From NCBI RefSeq assembly GCF_001426405.1, contig NZ_LMEP01000025.1, forward strand, positions 268,750 to 332,749: a DNA stretch of 64,000 bases, given 5' to 3'. Below are positions 53,188-62,173 of this stretch, one piece after another; the first letter of the stretch is position 1, and every line of letters starts with the position of its first letter. The DNA is from Streptomyces sp. Root1304. GTDB taxonomy: Bacteria > Actinomycetota > Actinomycetes > Streptomycetales > Streptomycetaceae. The notes under the pieces are model-generated. The model had not been told where the DNA came from and searched no databases. It worked only from the letters and a program-made list of their open reading frames with translations. A program made the translations under genes and the position numbers.

Positions 53188-54357
53188 ATGAACCGTTTGA
53201 CCACGTCATGGGGCGCCTTCGCGCTCACCCGCCACCCCGAGGACCCGCGCGACCAGCTGCGCGCCTGGGACGCGTCCGACGAGTACCTCCTCAGCCACCT
53301 GGCCGAGGCCGGTACCGACCTGTCCGGCACCGTCGCCGTCCTCGGCGACCGCTGGGGAGCCCTCGTCACCGCACTCCAGGCCGCCGGCCCCGGCGAACTC
53401 GTCCAGATCTCCGACTCCTACCTCGGAGTACAGGCCACGCGGACCAACCTCGCGCGCGCCGGAGCCGCCCCGGACGCCGTCCGGCTGCTCACCACCCAGG
53501 ACCCGCCGCCCCCGCGGATCGACGTCCTCCTCGTCCGCGTCCCCAAGAGCCTCGCTCTCCTGGAGGACCAGCTGCACCGGCTCGCACCGGCCGTGCACGA
53601 GGACACCGTGATCATCGGCACCGGCATGGTCAAGGAGATCCACACCTCCACCCTCCGGCTCTTCGAGCGGATCCTCGGCCCCACCCGCACCTCCCTCGCG
53701 GTGAAGAAGGCCCGGCTGATCCACACCACGCCCGACCTCGCCCTCACGCCGCGCCCCAACCCCTGGCCGCACCGGTACGACCTTCCGGCGGACACCCCCG
53801 CGCCCGGTCTCCCCGGACTGACGGTGACCAACCAGGCCGGCGTCTTCTGCGCCGACCGCCTCGACATCGGCACCCGTTTCCTCCTCGCGAACCTCCCCGG
53901 CCACCTCGGCCGGGCCCGCGTCGCGGACCTGGGCTGCGGCAACGGCGTGGTCGGCCTCGCCATCGCCCTCCACGAGCCCGACGCGGAGCTGATCTTCACC
54001 GACGAGTCCTACCAGGCGGTCGCCTCCGCCGAGGAGAACTTCCGCACCCACGTGGGCGAGGGACGCAAGGCCCGGTTCCTCGTCGGTGACGGACTCGCCG
54101 ACCTGCCCGAGGGCTCGGTGGACCTCGTGCTCAACAACCCGCCGTTCCACACCCACCAGGCCACCACCGACCGCACGGCCCGCCGCATGTTCAGCGACGC
54201 ACGGCGCGCACTGCGGCCCGGCGGCGAACTGTGGGTCATCGGCAACCGGCACCTCGGCTACCACGTCACCCTGCGCCGGATCTTCGGCAACAGCGAACTG
54301 GTCGCCAGCGACGCGAAGTTCGTCGTCCTGCGCGCCGTGCGGACCGCGAACGCGTAG
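53188..54357 (+). CDS. rlmG: Class I methyltransferase, 23S rRNA guanine-N2 RlmG-type
   Basis: The 389-residue protein has the duplicated RsmC/RlmG architecture. A degenerate N-terminal domain (TVAVLGDRWGALVTALQAAG) is followed by a catalytic C-terminal one with VADLGCGNGVVGLAIALHEPDAELIFTDES near residue 247 and the target-base motif NNPPFHT near residue 312. NPPFH is characteristic of guanine-N2 methyltransferases; RlmG modifies 23S G1835 in E. coli, while RsmC modifies 16S G1207. Length and the N-terminal sequence favour RlmG. ATG 53188 follows a -10-like box. Confidence 0.85.
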   Translation: MNRLTTSWGAFALTRHPEDPRDQLRAWDASDEYLLSHLAEAGTDLSGTVAVLGDRWGALVTALQAAGPGELVQISDSYLGVQATRTNLARAGAAPDAVRLLTTQDPPPPRIDVLLVRVPKSLALLEDQLHRLAPAVHEDTVIIGTGMVKEIHTSTLRLFERILGPTRTSLAVKKARLIHTTPDLALTPRPNPWPHRYDLPADTPAPGLPGLTVTNQAGVFCADRLDIGTRFLLANLPGHLGRARVADLGCGNGVVGLAIALHEPDAELIFTDESYQAVASAEENFRTHVGEGRKARFLVGDGLADLPEGSVDLVLNNPPFHTHQATTDRTARRMFSDARRALRPGGELWVIGNRHLGYHVTLRRIFGNSELVASDAKFVVLRAVRTANA

Positions 54358-54372
54358 TCCTGTTCCGCGGGA

Positions 54373-54407
54373 GCGGGGCGCGGCCGGGACCTCCCGCCGC
54401 GCCCCGC
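54373..54407. terminator. Terminator between rlmG and the VOC gene
   Basis: GCGGGGCGCGGC (54373-54384) is complementary to 54396-54407, and inner GGGA/TCCC extends the stem. The genes converge here. Confidence 0.7.
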
Positions 54408-54409
54408 CC

Positions 54410-54814
54410 TCATATGCCCCAGGTGCGGGAGCACAGGACGAGTCGGTACCCGTCGGGGTCGGCGACGGTGACGCCCCACTCGTCCCAGTACGGATTGTGC
54501 GCGGCCACCCGCGTCCCGCCGGCCTCGACCAGCCGCCGCACCTGCTCCTCCTCGACGGGAGCCCCCAGATAGACGACGAACAGATCGTCCACGGTCGGGG
54601 CGGGCTCCAGCGGACGCCCGGGATCGCGGGTCAGCTCGAAGTGCCAACTCCCGTCCGGCGGACCGACCATGAGCAGGTCGTGCTTGCCCGGCTCCGCGGC
54701 GGTGCTCCGCCACTGCACCTCAAGTCCGAGCCCGTCGACATAGAACCGCTCGGCGGCGGCCAGGTCCCGCGAAGGGCGGGCGACCCGTACCCGGGTCTGC
54801 GCATCGATGATCAT
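54410..54814 (-). CDS. VOC superfamily (glyoxalase-like) protein
   Basis: The 134-residue protein has the paired beta-alpha-beta-beta-beta units of vicinal oxygen chelate proteins: RPSRDLAAAERFYVDGLGLEVQW and WGVTVADPDGYRLVLCSR. Metal-ligand candidates include His in SWHFELTRD and Glu or Asp in the C-terminal half. Function is unknown; relatives include lyases and antibiotic-binding proteins. ATG 54814 is used. Confidence 0.82.
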   Translation of the reverse strand: MIIDAQTRVRVARPSRDLAAAERFYVDGLGLEVQWRSTAAEPGKHDLLMVGPPDGSWHFELTRDPGRPLEPAPTVDDLFVVYLGAPVEEEQVRRLVEAGGTRVAAHNPYWDEWGVTVADPDGYRLVLCSRTWGI

Positions 54815-54922
54815 GCCTCAAAGTTAGGCGCCGACGGCAGGCCACGCCCTCCGGGATCACCCTCCCCTTCCACGGAGTCGACCCTGAAACGAGGATCGGG
54901 GCGAACCCCTCGGCCGAACGGG

Positions 54923-55834
54923 TCAGCATTCGGGAAAGGCCAGGTCCAGGGCCCGAACCCGGTTCTCCCCGGTGGTGATGGTCAGGGTCACGATGCGGTC
55001 CCCGCGGAGCGTGAAAGCCACCGCGGACACCGGCCGCCCGTCGACGAACGCGACCGCTCCCAGGGAGCCGTCGACCAGCGCGGGCCGGGACACGTCCGCG
55101 AACCGCGCGAACGCCGCCGCACCCTCGGAGACCGACGGCGCGCCGTGCACCGGGCTCCGCTCGGAGTACGCGACGACGTCCGGGTCCAGGACGGCGGCCA
55201 GCACACGGGCATCACGCGCGCGTGCGGCCGCCAGGAACCGGTCCACCACGCCCCGCTGCCGCCCTGGGTCCCCCTCCGCACCTCCCGCCCCACCGCCCCG
55301 GATCCTGGCCCGCACCCGCCGGGCCAGGTGTGCCGCCTCGTCCGGTGATCCACCGGTGACACGGGCCGTCTCGTACGGGGGCAGACCGAAGACGTCGTGC
55401 AGGACGTAGGCGAGCCGTTCCTCGGCCTTGAGTGACTCCAGTACGACGAACAGCGCGAGCCAGACGGAATCGAGGGGAGACCCGCTCCCGTCCGGTGCGG
55501 CGCGGGCGCCGAGCGGGGGGTGGCCGGTCGGTCCCGGAGCGGCGGTGGTGCTGCGCGGAGGCACGGCAGGGGTGGGATCCTCCGTCCCACGGGTTCCCGC
55601 CGCGCCGTCCCCGCGCCCCTGGATCCGCCGTACGCACTCCCGCCCCACGAGAGCCGTCAGCCAGGCCCGTACCCCCGCCGCCCCCTCCTCCCGGCCGAGG
55701 CCCGCCCGCGCCGCCGCGAGCGCCCGCTCGGCCTCGTCCGTCGAGCCCGTCATCCGCAGGGCCACGCTCCGCAGGTGTTCCTCGTGGGCGTCGAAGCGTC
55801 CCGTCAGCGCGGTCAGAAAGGTGTCGTCGTGCAT
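54923..55834 (-). CDS. ECF-like RNA polymerase sigma factor of SigJ/ECF41 type, divergent region 2
   Basis: The 303-residue protein has a region 2-like segment (RFDAHEEHLRSVALRMTGSTDEAERALAAARAGLGRE), a Gly/Pro-rich linker with low conservation, a region 4-like segment (LKAEERLAYVLHDVFGLPPYETARVTGGSPDEAAHLARRVRARI), and a SnoaL-like C-terminal domain (VVDRFLAAARARDARVLAAVLDPDVVAYSERS). That order is the hallmark of ECF41/SigJ factors, whose tail regulates activity. Conserved region 2 residues such as the usual DAED-VQEAW are poorly preserved, so core binding may be weak. ATG 55834 has GAGGAG upstream. No COE-type partner gene adjoins it. Confidence 0.75.
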   Translation of the reverse strand: MHDDTFLTALTGRFDAHEEHLRSVALRMTGSTDEAERALAAARAGLGREEGAAGVRAWLTALVGRECVRRIQGRGDGAAGTRGTEDPTPAVPPRSTTAAPGPTGHPPLGARAAPDGSGSPLDSVWLALFVVLESLKAEERLAYVLHDVFGLPPYETARVTGGSPDEAAHLARRVRARIRGGGAGGAEGDPGRQRGVVDRFLAAARARDARVLAAVLDPDVVAYSERSPVHGAPSVSEGAAAFARFADVSRPALVDGSLGAVAFVDGRPVSAVAFTLRGDRIVTLTITTGENRVRALDLAFPEC

Positions 55835-55918
55835 GGCGCCCCACTCCTCGTCGGATCCGTCACCGTGTTGACGTGGGGGCACCCGGCGATGTGACAGAGG
55901 AGCGACGGCCGCGACGGC

Positions 55919-57394
55919 TCAGCCCCGTACGAGCTCCCTGGCGATGCTCCGGCGTGCCCCGTCGAGCTCCGCCTCGACCTCCGCGGTCCTCGCCGGGGCG
56001 AGAACGATACGGGCGGCGACCTGCTCGCCCCGCGTCAGCCTGCGGTGGCGGAGGTGGGTCGGCGGGTGCGTGGCGTCCACCTGGTGCCCGCGCCGCTCCG
56101 CGACCCGGCGCAGCCGGTCGTACTCGCGCTCGGGCACTGCCGCCGCGTGGGCCGCGAGCCGCTCCCACAGCCCCTCGGCCGGGTCCTCGCGGCGCGCACC
56201 GCCGAGCCGGGTCCGCGCCGCCACGGACTCCCGGCGGAGTTCGCCGGCGACCCCGTCGGAGATGAGGAGCCGGTCCATCAGACCGGCCGCCGCCTCGGTG
56301 CCCGCCGCGCGGGCGGCGGCCGAGTCGGCGAGGTACTCGGCGCGCTGCGCGTCGCGCAGCGTCAGGTGTTCCAGTACGACGAGGAGGCCGTCGACGAGCA
56401 GCCTCGGGGGAGCGGTCACGAGGTTGACGAAGGTGTCCATCAGGTTCTCGGCCGGGGTGGGGGCGAGGGTGTAGCGCCAGGTGTCGAGGGAGCGGAACGC
56501 GTTGCCGACGAGGAGGGTGCGGCGGGTGTCGCCCTGGGCGTAGTGGCCGAACTCGTGGCCGAGGAGCGCGACGCGTTCCTGCGGGGACAGGATCTCCCAC
56601 AGGCCCAGACCGAGGCGGAGCACGCGTCGCTGCCGCACGCCGTACGTGCTGACCGACGCGTTGGCGTCGGCGTCGACCACCACCGCGACGACCCCCGTCG
56701 TACCGACGCTCTCCGCGATCTCGTCGAGCAGGGCGAACAGCCGGGGCGCGTCCGGCCTACGCAGGACGAGCCCGTCCTCCGCGGCCTTCCTGAGGCTGCG
56801 GAACCGGGGGCGCAGCAGGACGGCGAGAGCGATCGCGACGCCTCCGAGCGCGGGCAGGAAACCCCGGCCCCAGCAGGCGACGACCAGCCACAGTCCGCCG
56901 AGGAGCAGGGCGAGGGTGACGCCGTGGACGAGCACCGCGAGCCCGAGGGCCATCCGACCGGCGACACCGCGCCGCGCCGGGCGGCCGGAGGGCTCCGTAC
57001 GCTCCGCGGACCCGGCGCGGTCCACGGACCCCGCGCGGTCCGCGGCCCCCGTGCCTTCCGCGGCCCCGGCATGCTCGACGACCCCGCTACGCTCCCCGCC
57101 CCCCGTGCCCTCCATGAGTTCCGCGAGCAGCCGTTCCCCGTCGCGCCGGGCCAGGCGCCGCCGCAGCCGCTCGACCCGTCCCGGCGTCTCCTCGTCCCGC
57201 GTCTCGGGGTCCACGTTCCAGTCGCACGCGGTGCACCAGGTGACGTACCGCCCGCCGTCCGTCACCCGCGCGCCGCAGTCGGGACAGATCCGCCCCGTCG
57301 CCTGCCCCGCAACCCCGCCGGTCTCCCCAGTCCCGCTGATCTCCCCAGCCCCGGCGACCTCCGCAGCCCCCGCCACCCCTGCCGTACCCGTCAT
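55919..57394 (-). CDS. M48 family membrane metallopeptidase with N-terminal zinc ribbon
   Basis: The 491-residue protein has a Gly-rich N-terminus, a zinc ribbon (CPDCGARV...CTACDW, about 37-58), two membrane helices (about 150-195), and an M48 peptidase domain. Zinc ligands are in LLGHEFGHYAQGD (HExxH) and EYLADSAAARAAG (Glu). This resembles bacterial HtpX/Ste24-like proteases with quality-control roles. DNA near 56995-57070 is repetitive (RAGSVDRAGSAERTE). The stop is 84 bp from the sigma-like gene start. Confidence 0.88.
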   Translation of the reverse strand: MTGTAGVAGAAEVAGAGEISGTGETGGVAGQATGRICPDCGARVTDGGRYVTWCTACDWNVDPETRDEETPGRVERLRRRLARRDGERLLAELMEGTGGGERSGVVEHAGAAEGTGAADRAGSVDRAGSAERTEPSGRPARRGVAGRMALGLAVLVHGVTLALLLGGLWLVVACWGRGFLPALGGVAIALAVLLRPRFRSLRKAAEDGLVLRRPDAPRLFALLDEIAESVGTTGVVAVVVDADANASVSTYGVRQRRVLRLGLGLWEILSPQERVALLGHEFGHYAQGDTRRTLLVGNAFRSLDTWRYTLAPTPAENLMDTFVNLVTAPPRLLVDGLLVVLEHLTLRDAQRAEYLADSAAARAAGTEAAAGLMDRLLISDGVAGELRRESVAARTRLGGARREDPAEGLWERLAAHAAAVPEREYDRLRRVAERRGHQVDATHPPTHLRHRRLTRGEQVAARIVLAPARTAEVEAELDGARRSIARELVRG

Positions 57395-57524
57395 CCCGCT
57401 GTCTCCCCCTGGGCAGGCCCCCCGGCCTCGCCCCGTTCCGTGCCGATCACGCGCGCTCGTCCAGCGGAGCGCCTGCGCATTATGCAGGGCCCCCGGCTTC
57501 CCGCGCGCCCGCGTTTCGACGCAC

Positions 57525-57563
57525 GGAAGCCGGCTCGACGAGGGGGGCGTCGAACCGGCTTCC
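57525..57563 (-). terminator. Terminator after argG
   Basis: GGAAGCCGGCTCGACG (57525-57540) pairs with 57548-57563 (one G-T wobble), 36 bp past the argG stop on the minus strand. A smaller GTCGAGC/GCTCGAC hairpin at 57571-57589 is nearer the stop. The rest of the 204-bp gap shows nothing else. Confidence 0.75.
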
Positions 57564-57598
57564 GGGGGTGGTCGAGCGGGGTGCTCGACGGGGGTGGG

Positions 57599-59053
57599 TC
57601 AGTCGGTGCCGAACTCCATCGCGGCACGGTCCAGCATCTCGTCGTCGCCGGAGACCTCGCCGCGGGAGGCGATGGCCTCCGCGCCGCCCTCGGGCAGCTC
57701 GGTCATGGTGCCGATGAGACCGGTCGCGGCGGCCTGGGCGGCGCCGATGGCCGGGTTGGAGCTGCCGATCAGGCCGAGGCCCGCGTACTGCTCCAGCTTG
57801 GCGCGCGAGTCGGCGATGTCGAGGTTGCGCATGGTGAGCTGGCCGATCCGGTCGGACGGGCCGAAGGCCGAGTCCTCGGTGCGCTCCATGGACAGCTTGT
57901 CCGGGTGGTAGCTGAACGCCGGGCCCGTGGTGTCGAGGATCGAGTAGTCCTCGCCGCGCCGCAGCCGCAGCGTCACCTCGCCGGTGACGGCCGCGCCGAC
58001 CCAGCGCTGCAGGGACTCGCGGACCATGAGCGCCTGCGGGTCCAGCCACCGGCCCTCGTACATCAGCCGGCCGAGGCGCCGTCCCTCGTTGTGGTACTGG
58101 GCGAGGGTGTCCTCGTTGTGGATCGCGTTGACGAGCCGCTCGTAGGCCGCGTGCAGCAGGGCCATGCCGGGGGCCTCGTAGATGCCGCGGCTCTTGGCCT
58201 CGATGATCCGGTTCTCGATCTGGTCCGACATGCCCATGCCGTGGCGGCCGCCGATGGCGTTGGCCTCCATGACGAGGTCGACGGGGGAGGAGAACTCCTT
58301 GCCGTTGATGGACACCGGGCGGCCCTGGTCGAAGCCGATGGTGACGTCCTCGGTGGCGATCTCGACCGACGGGTCCCAGAAGCGGACGCCCATGATCGGC
58401 TCGACGGTCTCCACACCCGTGTCGAGGTGCTCCAGGGTCTTCGCCTCGTGGGTGGCGCCCCAGATGTTGGCGTCGGTGGAGTACGCCTTCTCGGTGCTGT
58501 CGCGGTACGGGAGGTCGTGGGCGACGAGCCACTCCGACATCTCCTTGCGCCCGCCCAGCTCGGTCACGAAGTCCGTGTCCAGCCAGGGCTTGTAGATGCG
58601 CAGGTGGGGGTTGGCGAGGAGACCGTAGCGGTAGAACCGCTCGATGTCGTTGCCCTTGAACGTCGAGCCGTCGCCCCAGATCTGGACGTTGTCCTCGAGC
58701 ATGGCCCGGACCAGCAGCGTGCCGGTGACGGCGCGGCCGAGGGGCGTGGTGTTGAAGTAGGCGCGGCCGCCGGAGCGGATGTGGAACGCCCCGCAGGTGA
58801 GTGCGGCAAGACCCTCCTCGACCAGCGCCGCGCGGCAGTCGACCAGGCGCGCGATCTCGGCGCCGTAGGTCTTGGCGCGGCCGGGCACCGAGGCGATGTC
58901 GGGCTCGTCGTACTGGCCGATGTCGGCGGTGTAGGTGCACGGGATGGCGCCCTTGTCGCGCATCCATGCGACGGCGACGGAGGTGTCGAGGCCGCCGGAG
59001 AAGGCGATGCCGACGCGCTCGCCGGCGGGCAGGGAGGTGAGGACCTTGGACAT
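57599..59053 (-). CDS. argG: Argininosuccinate synthase, long (type 2) form
   Basis: The 484-residue enzyme joins citrulline and aspartate with ATP. It has the PPi-synthetase loop VGIAFSGGLDTSVAVAWM, ATGTLLVRAM-like and YSTDANIWGATHEAKTLE segments, and IGGRHGMGMSDQIENRIIEAKSRGIYEAPGMALL. It belongs to the long E. coli-type subfamily rather than the roughly 400-residue form. ATG 59053 gives the family start MSKVLTSLPAGE but lacks a Shine-Dalgarno; ATG 59071 is an alternative. ARG-box-like sequence lies at 59062-59089. Confidence 0.92.
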   Translation of the reverse strand: MSKVLTSLPAGERVGIAFSGGLDTSVAVAWMRDKGAIPCTYTADIGQYDEPDIASVPGRAKTYGAEIARLVDCRAALVEEGLAALTCGAFHIRSGGRAYFNTTPLGRAVTGTLLVRAMLEDNVQIWGDGSTFKGNDIERFYRYGLLANPHLRIYKPWLDTDFVTELGGRKEMSEWLVAHDLPYRDSTEKAYSTDANIWGATHEAKTLEHLDTGVETVEPIMGVRFWDPSVEIATEDVTIGFDQGRPVSINGKEFSSPVDLVMEANAIGGRHGMGMSDQIENRIIEAKSRGIYEAPGMALLHAAYERLVNAIHNEDTLAQYHNEGRRLGRLMYEGRWLDPQALMVRESLQRWVGAAVTGEVTLRLRRGEDYSILDTTGPAFSYHPDKLSMERTEDSAFGPSDRIGQLTMRNLDIADSRAKLEQYAGLGLIGSSNPAIGAAQAAATGLIGTMTELPEGGAEAIASRGEVSGDDEMLDRAAMEFGTD

Positions 59054-59061
59054 AGGAAGAG

Positions 59062-59089
59062 TATGCATCATCTCGCATGGTCATGCAAA
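59062..59089. promoter_or_regulatory. ARG-box-like sequence upstream of argG
   Basis: Alternating TGCAT/GCATG-type arms (TATGCATCAT..CGCATGG..CATGCAAA) resemble tandem ArgR operators. The element overlaps or abuts the argG start. Confidence 0.5.
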
Positions 59090-59100
59090 GGGGGTGACGG

Positions 59101-59194
59101 AGGCGGCGGTGAGTGACGACGGAATCGCCGCGTCCGCTGCCGGTCCGAGGCGGCCGTGAGTGACGACGGGGTCGCCGCGTCCGCCGCCGGTCCG
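59101..59194. repeat. Two 47-bp tandem direct repeats
   Basis: 59101-59147 and 59148-59194 match at 43 of 47 positions. They lie in the 255-bp gap between argG and the TmrB-like gene. The unit length is not a multiple of three, so the repeat is not a coding duplication. Confidence 0.9.
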
Positions 59195-59308
59195 CCGGTG
59201 CCTCTCGCGGTTCCCATGCTCCGTGACATACGTGGCTCGCGCCCGTCGAGCGCCCCCGGCTCGGGCGTTCGGCCCCGCGCCCCGGGCGCCGGCGCTAACG
59301 TCGAGCCC

Positions 59309-59833
59309 ATGATCGTATGGCTCAACGGCACCCACGGTGTGGGCAAGACGACGACCAGCGCGCTCGTGCGGGAGTTCATCCCGGACTCGCGGGTGTTCGA
59401 CGCCGAGAAGGTCGGCGAGACGCTCATGGACATCACGCCGGGACTGCCCGCGACGGACAACTTCCAGCACTGGCCGCCGTGGCGGCCGCTCGTCGTCGAG
59501 ACCGCCCGCCGCGTGCTCGACTACACCGGCGGCACTCTGGTGATGCCCATGACGGTCCTGGTCGAGGAGTACTGGCGCGAGATCAACGAGGGCCTCGCCC
59601 GCCATGCCGTTCCGGTACGGCACTTCGTGCTCCACGCCGACCGGGAGACCCTGCTCCGGCGCATCGCGGGCGACACCGTCATCGGCCCCGACTCCCCGTT
59701 CCGTCTCCACTACGTCGAGCCCTACGCCGAGGCCGCCCGCACCTGGCTGCACCGCGAGGCCGAGGTCGTCGACACCACGCACCTCACGCCCGCCGGGGCC
59801 GCGCTGCGGATCGCGGAGTCGGTCAAGGGCTGA
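59309..59833 (+). CDS. TmrB-like P-loop nucleotide-binding protein
   Basis: The 174-residue protein begins MIVWLNGTHGVGKTTTSALV, a Walker A at the extreme N-terminus, followed by DAEKVGETL, VEEYWREIN and VRHFVLHADRETLLRRIAGD. This matches TmrB/tunicamycin-resistance-like ATP-binding proteins and small-molecule kinases. Whether it confers any resistance is not shown by sequence. ATG 59309 is chosen because upstream in-frame codons fall in the 47-bp repeat region. It stands between argG and argC but has no evident role in arginine synthesis. Confidence 0.8.
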   Translation: MIVWLNGTHGVGKTTTSALVREFIPDSRVFDAEKVGETLMDITPGLPATDNFQHWPPWRPLVVETARRVLDYTGGTLVMPMTVLVEEYWREINEGLARHAVPVRHFVLHADRETLLRRIAGDTVIGPDSPFRLHYVEPYAEAARTWLHREAEVVDTTHLTPAGAALRIAESVKG

Positions 59834-59903
59834 GACCGTGAAGCCGGGGGAGCGGTGAACGGGGGCCGGGCGTGCCGGCCGCCCGCGACGCCCCCGCCCG
59901 TCG

Positions 59904-59940
59904 TTGCATAAAAGTGCGTGCTTGCGTATAGTCATGCCAT
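59904..59940. promoter_or_regulatory. ARG-box region upstream of argC
   Basis: Two adjacent AT-richer half-palindromes, TTGCATAAAAGTGCGTGC (59904-59921) and TTGCGTATAGTCATGCC (59922-59938), fit the tandem ArgR operators known upstream of Streptomyces argC. They end 19 bp before the argC start. Confidence 0.65.
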
Positions 59941-59957
59941 CCATGAGGAGGGTTTCG

Positions 59958-60998
59958 ATGACGGTACGAGTAGCAGTGGCGGGTGCGAGCGGATACGCGG
60001 GCGGAGAGCTCCTGCGTCTCCTTCTCGCTCACCCCCACGTGGAGATCGGTGCCCTGACCGGCCACTCCAACGCCGGGCAGCGGCTCGGGGGGATCCAGCC
60101 CCACCTGCTGCCGCTCGCCGACCGCGTCCTCGTGCCCACCACCGCCGACGAGCTCGCCGGGCAGGGCCGTCCGCATGACGTGGTCTTCCTCGCCCTGCCG
60201 CACGGCCAGTCCGCCGCCGTCGCCGAGCAGCTCGGACCGGACGTCCTCGTCATCGACATGGGCGCCGACTTCCGGCTCAAGGAGCCGGCCGACTGGGAGA
60301 CGTACTACGGCTCCCCGCACGCCGGCACCTGGCCCTACGGCCTCCCCGAACTTCCCGGTGCCCGTGCCGCCCTCGAAGGGTCCAAGCGCGTCGCGGTGCC
60401 CGGCTGCTACCCCACCGCCGTCTCGCTCGCCCTCTTCCCCGCGTACGCCGACGGGCTCGCCGAACCCGAGGCCGTGATCGTCGCCGCCTCCGGCACCTCC
60501 GGCGCGGGCAAGGCCGCCAAGCCGCACCTGCTCGGCAGCGAGGTCATGGGCAGCATGTCGCCCTACGGCGTCGGCGGCGGCCACCGGCACACCCCCGAGA
60601 TGATCCAGAACCTCAGCGGTCCGGCAGGGGAGCGGGTCACCGTCTCCTTCACGCCGACCCTGGCGCCGATGCCCCGCGGCATCCTCGCCACCTGCACCGC
60701 CGCCGCGAAGCCGGGCGTCACCGCCGAGGCCGTACGGGCCGCGTACGAGAAGGCCTTCGCGGACGAGCCCTTCGTCCACCTGCTGCCCGAGGGACAGTGG
60801 CCGGCGACGGCGTCCGTCTACGGTTCCAACGCCGTTCAGGTGCAGGTCACGTATGACGCGGGGGCGAACCGGATCATCGCGATCAGCGCCATCGACAACC
60901 TCACCAAGGGCACTGCCGGCGGCGCGGTGCAGAGCATGAACATCGCCCTCGGCCTCCCCGAGAGCACCGGACTTTCCACGATTGGAGTGGCGCCGTGA
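59958..60998 (+). CDS. argC: N-acetyl-gamma-glutamyl-phosphate reductase
   Basis: The 346-residue enzyme makes N-acetylglutamate semialdehyde with NADPH. It has the Rossmann motif VAVAGASGYAGGELLRLL, the catalytic Cys in VPGCYPTAVSLAL, and the GVGGGHRHTPEM segment with the catalytic His. ATG 59958 has GAGGAGGG upstream at five bases. It heads argC-J-B-D; its stop overlaps the argJ GTG (GTGA). Confidence 0.97.
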   Translation: MTVRVAVAGASGYAGGELLRLLLAHPHVEIGALTGHSNAGQRLGGIQPHLLPLADRVLVPTTADELAGQGRPHDVVFLALPHGQSAAVAEQLGPDVLVIDMGADFRLKEPADWETYYGSPHAGTWPYGLPELPGARAALEGSKRVAVPGCYPTAVSLALFPAYADGLAEPEAVIVAASGTSGAGKAAKPHLLGSEVMGSMSPYGVGGGHRHTPEMIQNLSGPAGERVTVSFTPTLAPMPRGILATCTAAAKPGVTAEAVRAAYEKAFADEPFVHLLPEGQWPATASVYGSNAVQVQVTYDAGANRIIAISAIDNLTKGTAGGAVQSMNIALGLPESTGLSTIGVAP

Positions 60999-62173
60999 GT
61001 GTCACCGCAGCGAAGGGATTCACGGCGGCGGGCATCGCCGCCGGGATCAAGTCGAACGGCAACCCGGACCTGGCCCTCGTGGTCAACACCGGGCCCCGCC
61101 GCGCCGCCGCGGGAGTCTTCACCTCCAACCGCGTCAAGGCCGCCCCCGTCGTCTGGTCCCAGCAGGTCCTCGCCGACGGCGAGCTGACCGCCGTCGTGCT
61201 CAACTCCGGCGGCGCCAACGCCTGCACCGGCCCCCAGGGCTTCCAGGACACCCACGCCACCGCCGAGAAGGTCGCCGAGATCCTCAGCGCCCGGGGCGCG
61301 GACGTCGGCGCCGGCGAGGTCGCCGTGGCCTCCACCGGCCTCATCGGCGTCCTGCTCCCCATGGACAAGCTCCTCCCCGGCGTCGAGAAGGCAGCGGACG
61401 AACTCTCCGAGCACGGCGGCGAGAAGGCGGCCATCGCCATCAAGACCACCGACACCGTCCACAAGACCTCCGTGGTCACGAAGGACGGCCCGGACGGCTC
61501 CTGGACCGTCGGCGGCATGGCCAAGGGCGCGGGCATGCTCGCCCCCGGCCTCGCCACCATGCTCGTCGTCCTCACCACCGACGCCGACGTCGACGCCAAG
61601 GGCCTCGACAGCGCCCTGAGGGGCGCCACCCGCGTGACCTTCGACCGGGTCGACTCCGACGGCTGCATGTCCACCAACGACACCGTCCTCCTCCTCGCCT
61701 CCGGCGCCTCCGGCATCACCCCGGACCAGGACGCCTTCACCGAGGCCGTACGGGAGGTCTGCGACGACCTCGCCCGCCAGCTCATCGGCGACGCCGAGGG
61801 CGCCAGCAAGGACATCCGCATCGAGGTGGTCAACGCGGCCACCGAGGACGACGCCGTCGAGGTGGGCCGCTCCATCGCCCGCAACAACCTCCTCAAGTGC
61901 GCCATCCACGGCGAGGACCCCAACTGGGGCCGGGTCCTCTCCGCCATCGGCACCACCCGGGCCGCCTTCGAGCCCGACGCGCTCAACGTCGCCATCAACG
62001 GCGTCTGGGTCTGCAGGAACGGCTCCGTCGGTGAGGACCGCGACCTCGTCGACATGCGCTTCCGGGAGGTCACCATCACCGCCGACCTCGCCGCCGGCAC
62101 CGAGTCCGCCGTCATCTGGGCGAACGACCTCACCGCCGACTACGTCCACGAGAACAGCGCGTACTCGTCATGA
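60995..62173 (+). CDS. argJ: Bifunctional ornithine acetyltransferase/N-acetylglutamate synthase
   Basis: The 392-residue enzyme recycles the acetyl group from N-acetylornithine to glutamate. It contains the self-cleavage site KGAGMLAPGLATMLVVLTTDA (cleavage before the Thr of ATMLV), the N-terminal segment KSNGNPDLALV and the C-terminal NWGRVLSAIGTTRAAF. GTG 60995 overlaps argC, and the stop overlaps the argB ATG (ATGA). ArgJ makes the pathway cyclic, so no argA or argE is needed. Confidence 0.97.
   Translation: MSVTAAKGFTAAGIAAGIKSNGNPDLALVVNTGPRRAAAGVFTSNRVKAAPVVWSQQVLADGELTAVVLNSGGANACTGPQGFQDTHATAEKVAEILSARGADVGAGEVAVASTGLIGVLLPMDKLLPGVEKAADELSEHGGEKAAIAIKTTDTVHKTSVVTKDGPDGSWTVGGMAKGAGMLAPGLATMLVVLTTDADVDAKGLDSALRGATRVTFDRVDSDGCMSTNDTVLLLASGASGITPDQDAFTEAVREVCDDLARQLIGDAEGASKDIRIEVVNAATEDDAVEVGRSIARNNLLKCAIHGEDPNWGRVLSAIGTTRAAFEPDALNVAINGVWVCRNGSVGEDRDLVDMRFREVTITADLAAGTESAVIWANDLTADYVHENSAYSS

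Noticed and set aside
59156..59308. N-terminal extension of the TmrB-like protein from a GTG in the second 47-bp repeat
   Set aside because: It would place 51 low-complexity residues before a Walker A that is normally at the very N-terminus.
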